64,000 bases of DNA from Gnetum montanum. Its lineage: Eukaryota; Streptophyta; Gnetopsida; Gnetales; Gnetaceae. Both the position numbers and the translations under genes were made by a program. This document shows positions 21,540 to 31,891 of this stretch, piece after piece. Each line of letters opens with the position of its first letter. The stretch's first letter is position 1. Below the pieces are notes generated by a model. The model searched no databases. It had not been told where the DNA came from and saw only the letters and a program-made list of their open reading frames with translations. The DNA is taken from positions 118,790 to 182,789 of the forward strand of contig MNCI01016594.1 of NCBI GenBank assembly GCA_015680685.1, written 5' to 3'.

Positions 21540-21928
21540 TGAAACACCGTGAAAATTACGAGTCGGCCTCAGGCAAAGATTCGCAATTCAAGCGAGAGCA
21601 CGCATCAGCTTTGATCAAGGACAAGTTTACGCTCTATTACGCACGGCAGCGTAATGAGCGTAATAAGCTCCAAAATAGTCTAGAGAAGCACAACAGTTCA
21701 ACACTTTTTCCTCATGGCGCATGAATAACTTGTCTATACGCTCGTTACGCGACGGTGCGTATCATTGCGTATTTCATCGCTAAGGCTAGGCATTATTTAC
21801 GCTTTGTTACGCACAGCTGCGTAGTGAGCTAAAATTAGACATTGTTTACACTTCGTTACGTGTGGCTGTGTAGTGAGCGTAAATTAGACATTGTTTACGC
21901 TTCGTTACGCGCGGCTACGTAGTGAGCG

Positions 21929-21929
21929 N
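21929..21929. other. single-N gap hiding about 104 bp
   Basis: The 5' LTR reads 'gtagtgagcgNcatgtacc'; the 3' LTR has 104 extra bases between 'gtagtgagcg' (ends 32,280) and 'catgtacc' (starts 32,385). The N marks missing sequence, not one base. Confidence 0.75.
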
Positions 21930-22076
21930 CATGTACCTGCTCTTCACACGCATAACACGCAAATGAGCGTGTTGTGCGTAGTCACAGTCTGACTTAAAAT
22001 GGTCATGTTAACTAAACCCGAAATATCCGGGACCCACGTCATCAGGGTTGCGCCTTTTTCACGGAGCGTCGCGGCC

Positions 22077-22084
22077 TATAAATA
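22077..22084 (+). promoter_or_regulatory. TATA box of element 3 5' LTR
   Basis: 'ggcctataaatacc', matched at 32,532-32,539 in the 3' LTR. It sets the U3/R border near 22,110 and marks the promoter of the sense transcript. Confidence 0.75.
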
Positions 22085-22956
22085 CCCCAGTTGACAAAGA
22101 TACAAGGGTTGGCAAATCAGAGAAACAAAGGCATTTTTCTGAGCACTAGAGCATTTATCACCTTTGTGGGCAGAAAATCAAAAGGGCAAGAGCATTTTCT
22201 GAGCAAGGAAGCACTTATCACCTTGAGTAGAGAAACAAAGAGCAACCTTTTGGCAACTGCCGACAACACCATCCTTCAGCGAGAACAGAGCACAGTGCGC
22301 TTGAACCTTAGCAACAAGAGAGATCATTCCTTTGGGGAAGATACGACTTTCTCCATTAGCGATTGATGCCCTGAGCAGAACCTACTCGAAGCAAAGAAGC
22401 TGACCAGGGATTGTGAGATCGTCTCATCCAGTTTTGTAGACTCTACTGGTCAGAAACAGTTGATCGGCAGACCTCAAAGCTTGACCATCCTTACATCCCA
22501 GCTTTGGCCTACGAGGTAGATCAGACTTCTGTCTGGACAGTTTCCTTGTTGTTTTGTGCTCATTTTTGCATCAAACTATTGGGGATCTCTCCCATTATAA
22601 CGTGATATACAAATCATACATTCTTTCAAAAATCAAAACATAGATCTTTGAAAATCATGCGTTTCTCTCTTGATTAGCATCTCTTCGGCGTGTTTGATGT
22701 TATCATCGTAGCGATCCATCCACGTCGTTTTCCTCCCATTTCATGATCCCTCGAATCAAACCGAGACAACACAAAAATCCGTAATCTTCATCGTTTTACT
22801 GACCTGTAAGTCCCTGTCTGATTGACAAGACCATTGAGGGTGCCACGGATTTGCTTTTTCCAACATAGCCCTCCCGCGGATCCGTGGTTAAAACTGTATA
22901 CATGGAACCTCGGTCGGTATTTCCAGTTGCCGACGTTTTCTGTCGTTACAGTTTTC

Positions 22957-22974
22957 TGGCGCTAGAAGGAGGGC
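22957..22974 (+). promoter_or_regulatory. primer binding site candidate
   Basis: 'TGGCGCTAGAAGGAGGGC' begins 6 nt after the LTR end and starts with TGG as required for pairing with a tRNA 3' CCA. Element 4 has the decayed equivalent 'TTAGCACTAGAAGAAGGGC' at about 37,845. The tRNA species was not assigned. Confidence 0.65.
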
Positions 22975-23198
22975 TTGAAGGGCTCCGATCTGAATATTTC
23001 GGGTAGCCCTGGTAGTGATCCATACCCTAAACCATAGACATAATACCTCTAGGGAAGTCTACAGTCAATCGCGTGGTATAGATCGGTTGCAAGGACGATT
23101 TCTTTGAAATCCTACAGGGTAGAAAGCCTTTTTGTGCTTTTGTTGCCAGCCATTTTCTTTTAGATCTGATTACCAGTTACTCTAGATTTCATTAATCA
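22975..23198 (+). other. untranslated leader of element 3
   Basis: About 220 nt between PBS and the gag ATG, no ORF. A packaging signal would be expected here but none can be identified by eye. Confidence 0.4.
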
Positions 23199-26100
23199 AT
23201 GGATTCCTTTTACTCAAACACAACTGCCCTGGTCCCTACCGATCTGGGTGTCGCACCTGTGAACCCTACGGCGGTCACAGGACCAGCTCCTGGCGCAACG
23301 GGACCTCAGGGACCATTGCGCCATTCGCTGAGGCTCCAGGGAAAAGAGCCTATCTTCACGGTTATAACCCCTGAAGAATACAATTTCATATGTGTTAAGA
23401 TCCAGGTGAAGCTGGCTCTAAGCCAAGCCGAGCTTGAAGCGAAACGGAACTTTGAGGTGCTCCACCGAGGGGGATATGATTTTAAGCCAACAGCTTACGA
23501 CATAATCCCCTTGACCGAACACCAACACGAACTTATTACACAGTTGGTCATGGCCAAAGGCTAGGCTTCACAAGTAGTGGTGGAGCCTCAGCATGGGGAA
23601 GAGGAAGAGGACGAATTCGTGGCCTTGTCGGAACATTCGTTCCATACTCTGACGCCCCACACGTACGTAAATCCGTTGTTCCCTTTCAACGGAGAGGCAG
23701 CCCCTCTTGACCCAGCCATGACCGCGCGGACGCACATTCCTATCCTTCCGTAGGCCAATGCGCATCCATCTGGGTTGCAAGTACAAGTGCCTCACAATAA
23801 CGTGGGGGCGGGTCCGTTACCGCGGGTACTTAGCATTCCAGTGGGGGTCTCGGCGACCACCGCGCCCCATTTCATCCCGCAAATACAACCCCATAACATA
23901 TCTATAACGTGCTCGGCCCAGGCCTCGTCGCTTTCGCATCCGCAAACTCAACAAATCCCCGCAACTGCTCAGCCCCAAACATACATCCAACAGCCTCCAG
24001 CTGTTCCATGGGGCAACCTTGCAACGCAACACAATCAGTCTACGCTGTATGGTGCACAACCCTCTGTTGCACCCGCAACACAGGTCCCACAAGGGATCCC
24101 GCAGTACATCCATCCTCATCCTACGCAGCAGGCAACTGCCAACCCCTCTGTGCAAGCCAGCGGGTGGTGGTCTTTGCAGCCCCCCCTGCCTGCTGGGATC
24201 CCTGCCCCACCAGCAGCCAGCCAGCCTCTCTCGCCGTTTCCGTTTCCTGGCGCATCCTTCCCAGTCCAGCCCCTTGTGCCTGCTGCACAGGCACCTCGGT
24301 CAACGGGTCTGGACCAAGCCTTCCAGCTTATATAGACCCTCACTGAGGAGGTCTGACGCCTGAAAGCCGCTGGATCTGATACTATTCAGATCATGAACTT
24401 TTATCAGGACAATCCGATTAGTTCAGCGGTTCCTATGCTATCGTTGCCGCCGGGGATGTCCCTACCTCATTTCACCAAGTACAATGGGGAGAGAGATCCC
24501 AATGCTCACCTTGTCACATTTAGATTTGAGTCCTTGTTGTTGCAACAATGGCCACACACTATCATCTGCGTCTTTACGATGTCGTTAACAGGGAAAGCTT
24601 TGGATTGGTACCGAGCCGTCCCACGCTCCTCCATTTCAACCTTGGAAGAGCTGCTGACCTAGTTTGTGACCCGCTTCAAATACAATTTGAAGCCGGAAGT
24701 CACACTGGATCAGCTCATGGGGGTGAAACAAGACCCGCTCGAGCCCGTCTAAAAGTTTATACATCGCTGGAACGCTACCTTGAACGAGATCCGCGAGCCG
24801 ATCGCGAACTCACATATGCTGGCTATGTTCAAGGGAGCAGTCAATGACTTCATCAAGTCGAAGCTGTACTACCTTTCCCCCAGTAATTTACATCAGGCTT
24901 TCACACAAGTTAGAAGCATCCAAGATGCTGTGGAGGCCAGCAAAGACCCGGTGTATGTCACCTATAAGAATCCACATAACAAGAACAAAGACAAAGGGAA
25001 GGCAGCGACAACGACAGTAGCTACAATGACCGAGAGTACAAAGACGAAGAGCAAAAAGACACCCACCGCACCGCCTGAAACCACGACTGGTGCTAGCACC
25101 AGTCAGGAAACGGTGGCTCCTAAAAAGGCCCCCCATCCAAAGCCAAATTTTGAGCGTAAAGATCGTTCAAAATATGCGGCTTTACCTGTGAAGCATTCCG
25201 AATTGCTGAAACAACTGTTAGAGGCAGGGCACATTCAACCTAAGAAGGTGTCCGAGGAAGCTATGAAGCATCACAGATGTCACTGTGAACTGCTGAAAGA
25301 CCCTTCTTTAGCCCTACCTAACGAACCAGCAGTTCCGAGATCTTTCAGGCTGGACCATTTCTGTGACTACCACCAGATGTGTGGTCACGACACGGATTAC
25401 TACTGGGCGTTAAAGGACAACATTCAATGCATGATCGATGAAGGTCATCTAAAGTTAGACAACAGTAACTCGATGCGTCCGAAAAACCAAACACTGCATG
25501 TATATAAGGACCCATTGAACGCAAACTACGATCCTTATACAATCACTATGGTGAATATGGACAGTGAGCGTAAGGGACCGCCAAAACAGCCTTTTGTTTT
25601 GTGCATGCCCGCCAGCTCACCAAGGGGGCCAACTACTTCATCGGCAGCTAGTGGGGTCTCACGACCTTTCATCATACGGGCACCTTCCTAGGTACGCCCT
25701 CAGTCACGCAGCAGCACTCAAGCCGCAGCTCCGTTTGCGCCCACACCTAGAGCGTCCTTCATTATCAGGGTGCCAGAACCACAGCCTGCTCCTCTTATGC
25801 AGGGGCAGACCTCCGGTCAAAATAACCAATCATCGCCTCCTAAGCGAAAGGAGGAGGACACTACAGTTAACGCAACAAAAGACCACCTTACGCTCGGCTT
25901 CCCTAAGCCCAGGCCCCTGGCCTCTGTGCCTTTGTCTATGCCTCAGAAGCAGGCTAAAGGTACAGAAACACAACCACCTTCTCTTGGCAGGAAAAAGAAC
26001 AACCCTCCCACTAAAATCGCTCCACCTTGAGAGATTCGTCTCTTGGGCCGAATGGAGGAGGACAAGGGGGATAAACAACCCGGCCGAGAGAAGGACCTCC

Positions 26101-26228
26101 TCGATGCATTCACGCAAGTTAAACAAGCTCTTAAGCAAAAGAACACAACGCTGAGCCTNCCTATCAAAGACGACCCGGAGAAAGGTCAAGTAACGACTGA
26201 GCCTATGTTCATTACCATTCGGGTCGGC
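23199..26228 (+). pseudogene. gag: element 3 gag
   Basis: One uninterrupted frame of about 1,010 codons with no frameshift. Premature stops at 23,562, 23,751, 24,333, 24,660, 25,689 (TAG), 24,354 and 26,028 (TGA), 24,750 (TAA). Order: N-terminal linker; a long proline/glutamine-rich region (about 23,770-24,330); the capsid domain, with 'LPHFTKYNGERDPNAHLVTF', 'FTMSLTGKALDWYRAVPRSS' and 'FKGAVNDFIKSKLYYL' (24,450-24,880), the plant retrotransposon gag signature; a lysine/threonine-rich hinge; a CxxH-type knuckle 'FCDYHQMCGHDTDYY' (about 25,360) whose last cysteine is tyrosine; and a second proline-rich tail. The product would build the particle. ATG 23,199 is the first in frame after the leader. 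Element 4 carries the homologous capsid but lacks the proline-rich N-terminal part. Confidence 0.85.
26159..26159. other. single ambiguous base (N) in gag
   Basis: The reading frame continues unchanged across it, so here the N is probably one base. Other single Ns in the window mark larger defects. Confidence 0.5.
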
Positions 26229-26816
26229 TAGTACCGGATCCGGAGGGTGCACGTGGATGATGGCGCAGTAGCTAATGTCGTTCCTTATTCCATAGTGGAT
26301 AGGCTGGGCTTGGTCGACCAGATCACTCCCACGACGACAGCCTGCGTAAAATTGTTCAACGGAGCACGGGTTCAAGTCAAGGGAACGGTGTGTATTGAGT
26401 TTGTGGCGAGGGATCAATTCCCAACCGAAGCCACATTCTTAGTCATAGAGGAGATGCCTGGTTTCAACTTGATATTAGGGAGGTCGTGGTTAGCCCAGCT
26501 GAGGGCAGTTTCATCGCTGATACACCAAGAGATACACCTGCCCTATGCTGGGGGGGAGGTCATCATACGCGGCGACGAGGTCACCCCTAGGACTGTCAAT
26601 AACATTGAAGAAGAACGGGGTTCAGAGATTGAAACAACTGACGAGCAGTCCCATCTCCAAGCCCCTAAACAAACTGACAACAATGACGACGGTCTAGCCT
26701 GGGCCGACCTGCCATTTCCGGATGATAGCATAGAGGAGTCAAACCACAAGCCTCCTAGCCCTTACGTAGCGCTCAACGTGAAGGCCATTAGGAGACAATT
26801 GCATATCGATAGTTGA
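26229..26816 (+). pseudogene. pro: element 3 aspartic protease
   Basis: Same frame as gag, entered through a TAG at 26,229 (probably CAG originally). 'VHVDDGAVANVVPYSIVDRL' is the retropepsin active-site loop with D-D-G in place of the common D-T/S-G; element 4 reads 'VDNGDATNVIP', so a D-(D/N)-G loop is a family trait. Further motifs: 'KGTVCIEFVARDQFPTEATF', 'MPGFNLILGRSWLAQL' (the I-x-GR-x-W-L end). The frame then ends naturally at TGA 26,814, about 75 codons after the protease; no reverse transcriptase follows, so the polyprotein of this family stops here. Confidence 0.8.
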
Positions 26817-27029
26817 ATAATGGTCTTCTGCGTGCACCACCATTCTCTTGTAAGTTAGCGCACTCCCCATTTAACAACTTCTTTTCTTTCAACATACTTT
26901 TACGCTATATTTGCTTTCCATGTTTACGCTTTGCATTTTTTGCGTGTTTTATCGTACCTGCGTTAGTTATGCTTTCACATTACTTCACACATTTATACAG
27001 GATTACATTTTTGTTCCAATTTATGCAAC

Positions 27030-27275
27030 GGCTTGCAACGGCCTTAAACTAGGTATACAAAATCAACCTATTCATACCATTGTATGCAGTTACGTAACGA
27101 CCCGCAACGGCCTTAAACTAGTTATTCGAAGTTATCTACTATCAGTATTTACGCTTGCTATACAATACACAACAGTCTCACAATGGCCTTAAACTAGTAA
27201 CACAGTATTGCATACTATAACCATTCACGCTGGAATACGCAACAGGCCCGCAACGGCTTTAAACTAGTTATTACG
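27030..27275 (+). repeat. short tandem repeats after protease, about 70-bp period
   Basis: Four copies of 'gcaacggccttaaactagt' variants starting near 27,035, 27,104, 27,176 and 27,253. A related phrase ('c-tac-acgtaaaactggca') forms the array at 30,335-30,805 downstream of integrase, and decayed versions occur at both corresponding places of element 4 (41,230-41,340 and 45,685-45,760). The rest of 26,817-27,461 holds nothing recognisable. Confidence 0.65.
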
Positions 27276-27461
27276 TCCCATCAGTATCACTTAGACAGAA
27301 TCCTTAACAGATATTTTCACGCTGACGCAGAAAAAAGCATAAAAAGTCAAACAACAAACTAATTAATGTTTCAAATATCCATTAGACTTTATAACAACTC
27401 GTCAACAGTCATTCAGAACAATACCCGACCTCGCATCAATAAAATTTTGTGTAAATAGTAA

Positions 27462-29397
27462 TTACGCATTCCCTCTGCTACCACTGTCACCGGTATCTCT
27501 TAACTCTGAATCTAGCCCCAAAAGGTCGTCCTCCAGTGGGCCATCGTTTCTGGGAATTATGCCTTCACGAAAGATTGCCCCTTCATGAGGCTCTCGTTCC
27601 GGCACTGGCTTCACAGAAGAACGCTCTTCATCGTTACATTCCATCTCTGCTTCCTCTGTTTCCTCTCCCAGCCCCTCAGCTGGAGTATTTTCCCTATCTT
27701 CTTCTGGTACCTAAACCCAAATAACATCAAAAATTAGAATAGAAAGCACAAGCCAGAGAATTTTCTGACTAAGTCATGCATCAACTTACTTGCGACGGCC
27801 CAACTTCCGTAACGAAGGGAAGCTTGTCTAGGCCAGCCCACAAGTGCTGCATAATCTCGTCCTCTGTCAGGTATGGCCACACATCTTCACCCAACGCAGC
27901 TCTAGCTTTCACCTTTCCCTTCTCCATGCTACTCCAGCGGGGTGGATCCGGGAAGAAGGTAGGGATTGTAGCCTGATTCCCAGGAAAAATCATTGCCCTC
28001 TCTGGGGACACAGTTACTGTCACCTGCTCTTCGAACTTCTTGAAAGCTTTAGACGCTCCGATGGTGTCCACGAAAACCTCCAGGGATCGAGCTTTGATGG
28101 CATAATCGGGGTAGTGTTTTCGATAAGCGGCGCTTTCCCTTTTATATAGATGATTGTGGTCCTTCTCCTTCTGCCCCCACTCTTGTACGCTGGTGCAGTA
28201 GTCCCTCCAGTCTCGGATTTTCTGAGCTAGAAGTTCAATTTGTATCCTCTGCTCTACTAACGCCCGACTGGTCTGTACGCTGTTCTTGATGGCTGTCCAA
28301 TAATAGGAGTGATCGATAACAGTAGTACGCAAGTCTTCATCCCCCATCATTCGAGCCTGTAGGAATTCGTACTGTCCCCTTAGGTCTCTGACTTCTTTGG
28401 TCAAAGACTCAACCCTCTACTCTGACCACTGCAGCCTTTTCCATAGGCTTTCATTAACGCCCCTGCTTTCCCATACGGAGCGCGTCGAGCATAACGCACA
28501 TTTACGCATTTCCTCATAAATGTGACGTGGTACGACTGCCCCATCAGATGGGGGCTCCGCTGTGTCCAAATCAATGGGCTCCGCGGGATCCCATCGGAGG
28601 TGAGCTCCTAATAGAAAACAATATCAATATGGATGACACATTACTAAAACATTATGTCATAAACTCATTGCGGCTATAACATACCAGCACCAGGTTCGAC
28701 GCGCTCCAAACGCTCGATCATGTCATTAACAACGCCTTCCATGAAGGAAAATTTGTTGGGGAAGTCTCTCCACATTTTGCTCACAGCAGCAGACGTAGAG
28801 GCATCTTCTTCCCCTATAGCATAATTTGGTTAGACACTCCATCTATTAACAAGGTCCTGCAAATACGCTAATACACTCATTACCTCTGCCAGTGACAGTG
28901 GCAACTTCACCAGTCTCTTCCGTCCCTTTCTCTTCACGCACGTGATCCCGTGTGCCGCTAGTTCCAGTAGCTGGAGTTTTCTCATGTGCCTGGTCATATG
29001 CATGGCTCCCGCTGGCACCTGGGGCCTCCTCACGCACTGGAGCATGCACACGGCTCATGTTAACATCTGGGGCCTCTTCTTCCAAAATTGAGGCCCCCTC
29101 CCCACGGCTTAGTATCATCGCACCTGTCTTAGGGGTCAACTGCCCTGTCATTTTTACTGTTTACACCACCGCACGTTAACATATAATGCCAGACTATCTA
29201 AATAAAACATTGCGTACTACAATCCTCTCACACTTACCAGGCGGAAGCTTATTCCGCTGAACCTCGACCGCCACAGTTTGGCTTGCGTTACCCCCAGGGG
29301 CATCGTCTAGACGGAGCCTCTTGCGCCGAGCTGCAGGTTCCACAATTTCTTCCGCCACACGCTTCCCTCATGAGGCGTCGCCTGTGTAGGTAGGCAT
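27462..29397 (-). pseudogene. five-exon antisense gene inside element 3 (coiled-coil protein)
   Basis: Reverse-strand model: exons 29,397-29,238, 29,156-28,884, 28,813-28,685, 28,607-27,790 and 27,710-27,462. All four introns (70-81 bp) have GT/AG ends (donors GTAAGT or GTATGT/GTAATG, acceptors T-rich), all phases match, and the sum is 1,629 nt. Only two in-frame stops occur (TGA about 29,370, TAG about 28,410), both of C-to-T type. The product would have a basic nuclear-localisation-like patch (RRKRLRLDD) near the start, an acidic middle, a long charged helical region with 'YYWTAIKN' and 'IRDWRDYCTSVQEWGQKEKD', and an acidic C-terminus. Element 4 carries the same gene with matching intron positions. 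Upstream, an in-frame part (to about 29,680: 'FNVHYAFFIACLRQFAKFLV') matches exons retained in element 4, so this copy is 5'-truncated. Function unknown; not an enzyme I recognise. Confidence 0.8.
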
Positions 29398-29671
29398 TAT
29401 CCCGCCCACACTGTCAAGACCTTGCACTTGGGGTGCCACCAAGCCTTTAGTCGTTATAGACAACGACTCCCCGATTCCTTCCGACGGATCCTGCCCACGG
29501 GTAGTACTGAGAATGTGGGCAATCCAAGGTCTGGACAGCTGGTCTTGGTCTTGCTGTCCCCAGACCCCATTCCTCTAGATGACCAGAAACTTAGCAAACT
29601 GTCGGAGGCAAGCTATGAAAAAGGCATAATGCACATTAAAGCGGGACTCAAGCTTCTTGCGAAGCTTGACC

Positions 29672-30313
29672 ATTTCACTGCGCAGTCCCTTGGCCAAATC
29701 CTTCTGTGATAACCTAGGCATTAGACAGTATTTTTCCTCCCCCTATTACTCGCAGGCGAATGGTCAAGCTGAAGCATCAAACAAAATAGTCATCAATCTA
29801 CTCAAGAAAATGCTCGACAGCAACAAAAGACGGTGGCATGATAAAATCCTCTATGTGCTATGGGCCTACCGTACTACATGTAGGACAGCTACAGGCAGTA
29901 CGCCCTATAGTTTGGTTTACGGATCTGAAGCAGTGCTACCTCTCGAATTGCAAATTCCTTCTCTGAGAATGGTCCTCTCCACCATTATAAATGAGGCTCA
30001 ACACACAGAGGCTCAGATAATGGATTTGGACTCAGTAGAAGAGAAGCGGATATAGGCTCTTGATACGATTAAGAAATATCAAGATAAACAGAGACAGAAG
30101 CATCATCACAACCTTCAGCAGTGTTCGATCAAGAAAGAAGACCTAGTCCTCAAAGCTGTGCGCGAGCCGATAGGCAAGTTCTCGGCGAATTGGGAAGGTC
30201 CTTTCTCGGTGGTCGAAGCATATAGCAACGGAGCTTTCAGACTAGCAGACATCAACGACAATGAACTACCGAACCCTGTAAATCATGTATATCTGAAGTG
30301 GTATTATATTTAG
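29672..30313 (+). pseudogene. element 3 integrase, C-terminal part only
   Basis: Starts inside the integrase core just after the second catalytic aspartate region: 'SPLAKSFCDNLGIRQYFSSP', then 'YSQANGQAEASNKIVINLLK' with the third catalytic glutamate, 'YVLWAYRTTCRTATGSTPYS', and the C-terminal 'NWEGPFSVVEAYSNGAFRLA' module. One TAG (about 30,053) interrupts it; the final TAG 30,311-30,313 is shared with element 4 and is probably the true end. The zinc-binding N-terminus and first two catalytic residues are absent, replaced by the antisense gene, so it cannot work as an integrase. Best relative in the window is the Tat integrase at 58.5-59.7 kb. Confidence 0.85.
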
Positions 30314-30334
30314 CAGTATCTATAGCGCGAGTAA

Positions 30335-30805
30335 TCAGGTATGGCATCAGGCATCCGCTACGACGTAAAACTGGCACCAGGCGTCCGCTATGACGTAAAA
30401 CTGGAAGGCCTTACACGCATCCGCCACGACACTAAACTGGCAAGTTACCACCATCCGCTACGACGTAAAACTGGCAACGCTGTACAGGTCCACTAAGACG
30501 AAAAACTGACATCTTTTGCATGCGTCTGCCACGATGCTAAACTGGCGCAGGTAAGTAGCCATCTGTTGGGACATAAAACCAGCATAGCTTTGTCCTTGGG
30601 TCATGACACAAAACTGGCATCCACAGCACGGTCTGCTGAGACCATAAATCAGATATACCACCGTCCGCTACGACGTAAAATTAGCACTTCTCGGTCTGCC
30701 CAGACTTTAAACTGGGACCATGGTCTGCTGAGACTTAAAACCAGTAACGGTAGTCTACCAGGACTTAAAACTGGGACTTACAAGCTACTAGCATGTAAAT
30801 CAGGT
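30335..30805 (+). repeat. minisatellite-like array after integrase (about 12 units of 33-48 bp)
   Basis: Units share 'ccgctacgacgtaaaactggc' or variants such as 'tctgctgagacttaaaaccag'. Spacing is irregular and units become more diverged toward the right. Positioned between IN and PPT; short copies are in element 4 at 45,685-45,760. Not CRISPR-like: spacers are short and irregular and repeats imperfect. Confidence 0.75.
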
Positions 30806-31879
30806 GAGCATGATCATTTTTGTACAGCTGCATGACAGACGGGGTGGGATATTGGGATAATCCTAGTGTCGCCACCCCACTGGCATCCTACTGATTCCTC
30901 GGATGAGCTGAAAGGCATCTTACTGATCCCTCGGAGATGCCGTCGCTGCGTCCACTGCAGTGGTGGCACCTCTGAGAGTTCAGTCTCGCCAGCCGGAGTC
31001 TCGACGAAATCCTCATTGACAACGACCTTGGGACCCTCCACCGATCATCGCTATCGAATGCTGGCTTCGCAAATTCATCTAGCTGGTTCCTTGTCTAACC
31101 AGTTAGGTGCACTACGTCTGATGCCTTTTGGCGAAGATATGCAGGGCCAATCGTCAGGATTGGCGGCTTTGCCCGAATGCCCCAGCTTCTTCTCTGTGGT
31201 CTAATCGCTCTATCTCACATCAAACGACGCTTGTTTCGACAGCTTCGCCCCTTGTTCGCATGAGCAATGGTGTCCTCTGCTTTCTTTTGTGGTTGTAGGT
31301 TACTTGCCTTGGAGAATGTTGTCCAAAGATGCGTCCATCTGAGCGGTGAAGTACAATAGCGTGTTGAAATGGCTGCTTGGGTTTGCCTAACCATTTGGAT
31401 CTGCATATCTCTACCTCTCATAGATCCTACCCTTAGCTTTTTCCTTCATCCCCACCACCTGCTTCCCATATGCAAAAGCTATATATGTAAGTATTCATTT
31501 TCTGCACTCACACCAGCAGAGATATCGCAGAAGTGACGTGCCACACTCCTTTTGCACGCATTCCTACTACAATCCGTAACAGAGAAATCTCAGATTGATG
31601 CGCTATGCTTGTCTGAAAGCATTCCTGTTGACATAAATGAGCGTACATTTCCGTGTGTACGAGCATATTTCATGCCCCTATCATCATAACTCATTTTGCA
31701 TCTTCCCTGAACCTATTTCCAGCTATATCCCTCCATCTCCCATACCTTCCGGCTTTGCTCTTCCATGTTGACAGGGCAACACTTGAGTAGCCATGGATGG
31801 ACGCTATTCTTGCTTCTGCCAATTCGGTGTTTCGCATTCTTTGTCGACATCTTTCGGGCAAGCCCTCTAACCGTCAATA
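30806..31879. other. 3' untranslated region of element 3
   Basis: No convincing protein. A reverse-strand open stretch at 30,814-31,041 (75 codons, 'VEGPKVVVNEDFVETPAGE') has coding-like composition and could be the remnant of another antisense exon, but no homologue is visible in element 4. A local duplication of 'ggcatcttactgatccctcgg' occurs at about 30,884 and 30,915. Confidence 0.4.
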
Positions 31880-31891
31880 AAGAGGGGACAT
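31880..31891 (+). promoter_or_regulatory. polypurine tract of element 3
   Basis: 'aagaggggaca' plus one T directly before TGAAACACC. Element 4 has 'aaagaagagtca' at the same place. Confidence 0.8.

Larger units (their letters stand above)
21540..22950 (+). repeat. 5' LTR of element 3
   Basis: Starts TGAAACACCGTGAAAATTAC and ends TTTTCTGTCGTTACA. 1,411 bp as assembled, 102 bp shorter than the 3' LTR because 104 bp corresponding to 32,281-32,384 are replaced by a single N at 21,929. Contains degenerate GCGTAA/TTACGC repeats (21,625-21,928) and a TATA box at 22,077. Confidence 0.9.

Noticed and set aside
23817-24343. Several overlapping ORFs in other frames (forward 23,909-24,363, reverse 23,817-24,343)
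   Set aside because: Produced by the GC-rich proline/glutamine region of gag; no motif and no counterpart in element 4.
25830-26417. 195-codon reverse-strand ORF over gag-protease
   Set aside because: Shadow of the forward gag/protease frame, which has capsid and protease motifs; the reverse translation is arginine/serine-rich with no family match and spans the N.
27781-28404. Independent 207-codon reverse-strand gene ending at 27,781
   Set aside because: Reading continues upstream through one C-to-T type TAG, and a GTAAGT donor lies before its stop with an in-frame exon 78 bp on; it is exon 4 of the spliced gene.
28846-29151. Independent 101-codon reverse-strand gene
   Set aside because: Its last codons run past a clean donor site (GTAATG); it is exon 2 of the larger spliced gene.
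30335-30805. Regular repeats that could suggest a CRISPR-like array
   Set aside because: Units are imperfect, 33-48 bp apart with no unique spacers of constant length, no cas genes, and they lie inside a plant retrotransposon.
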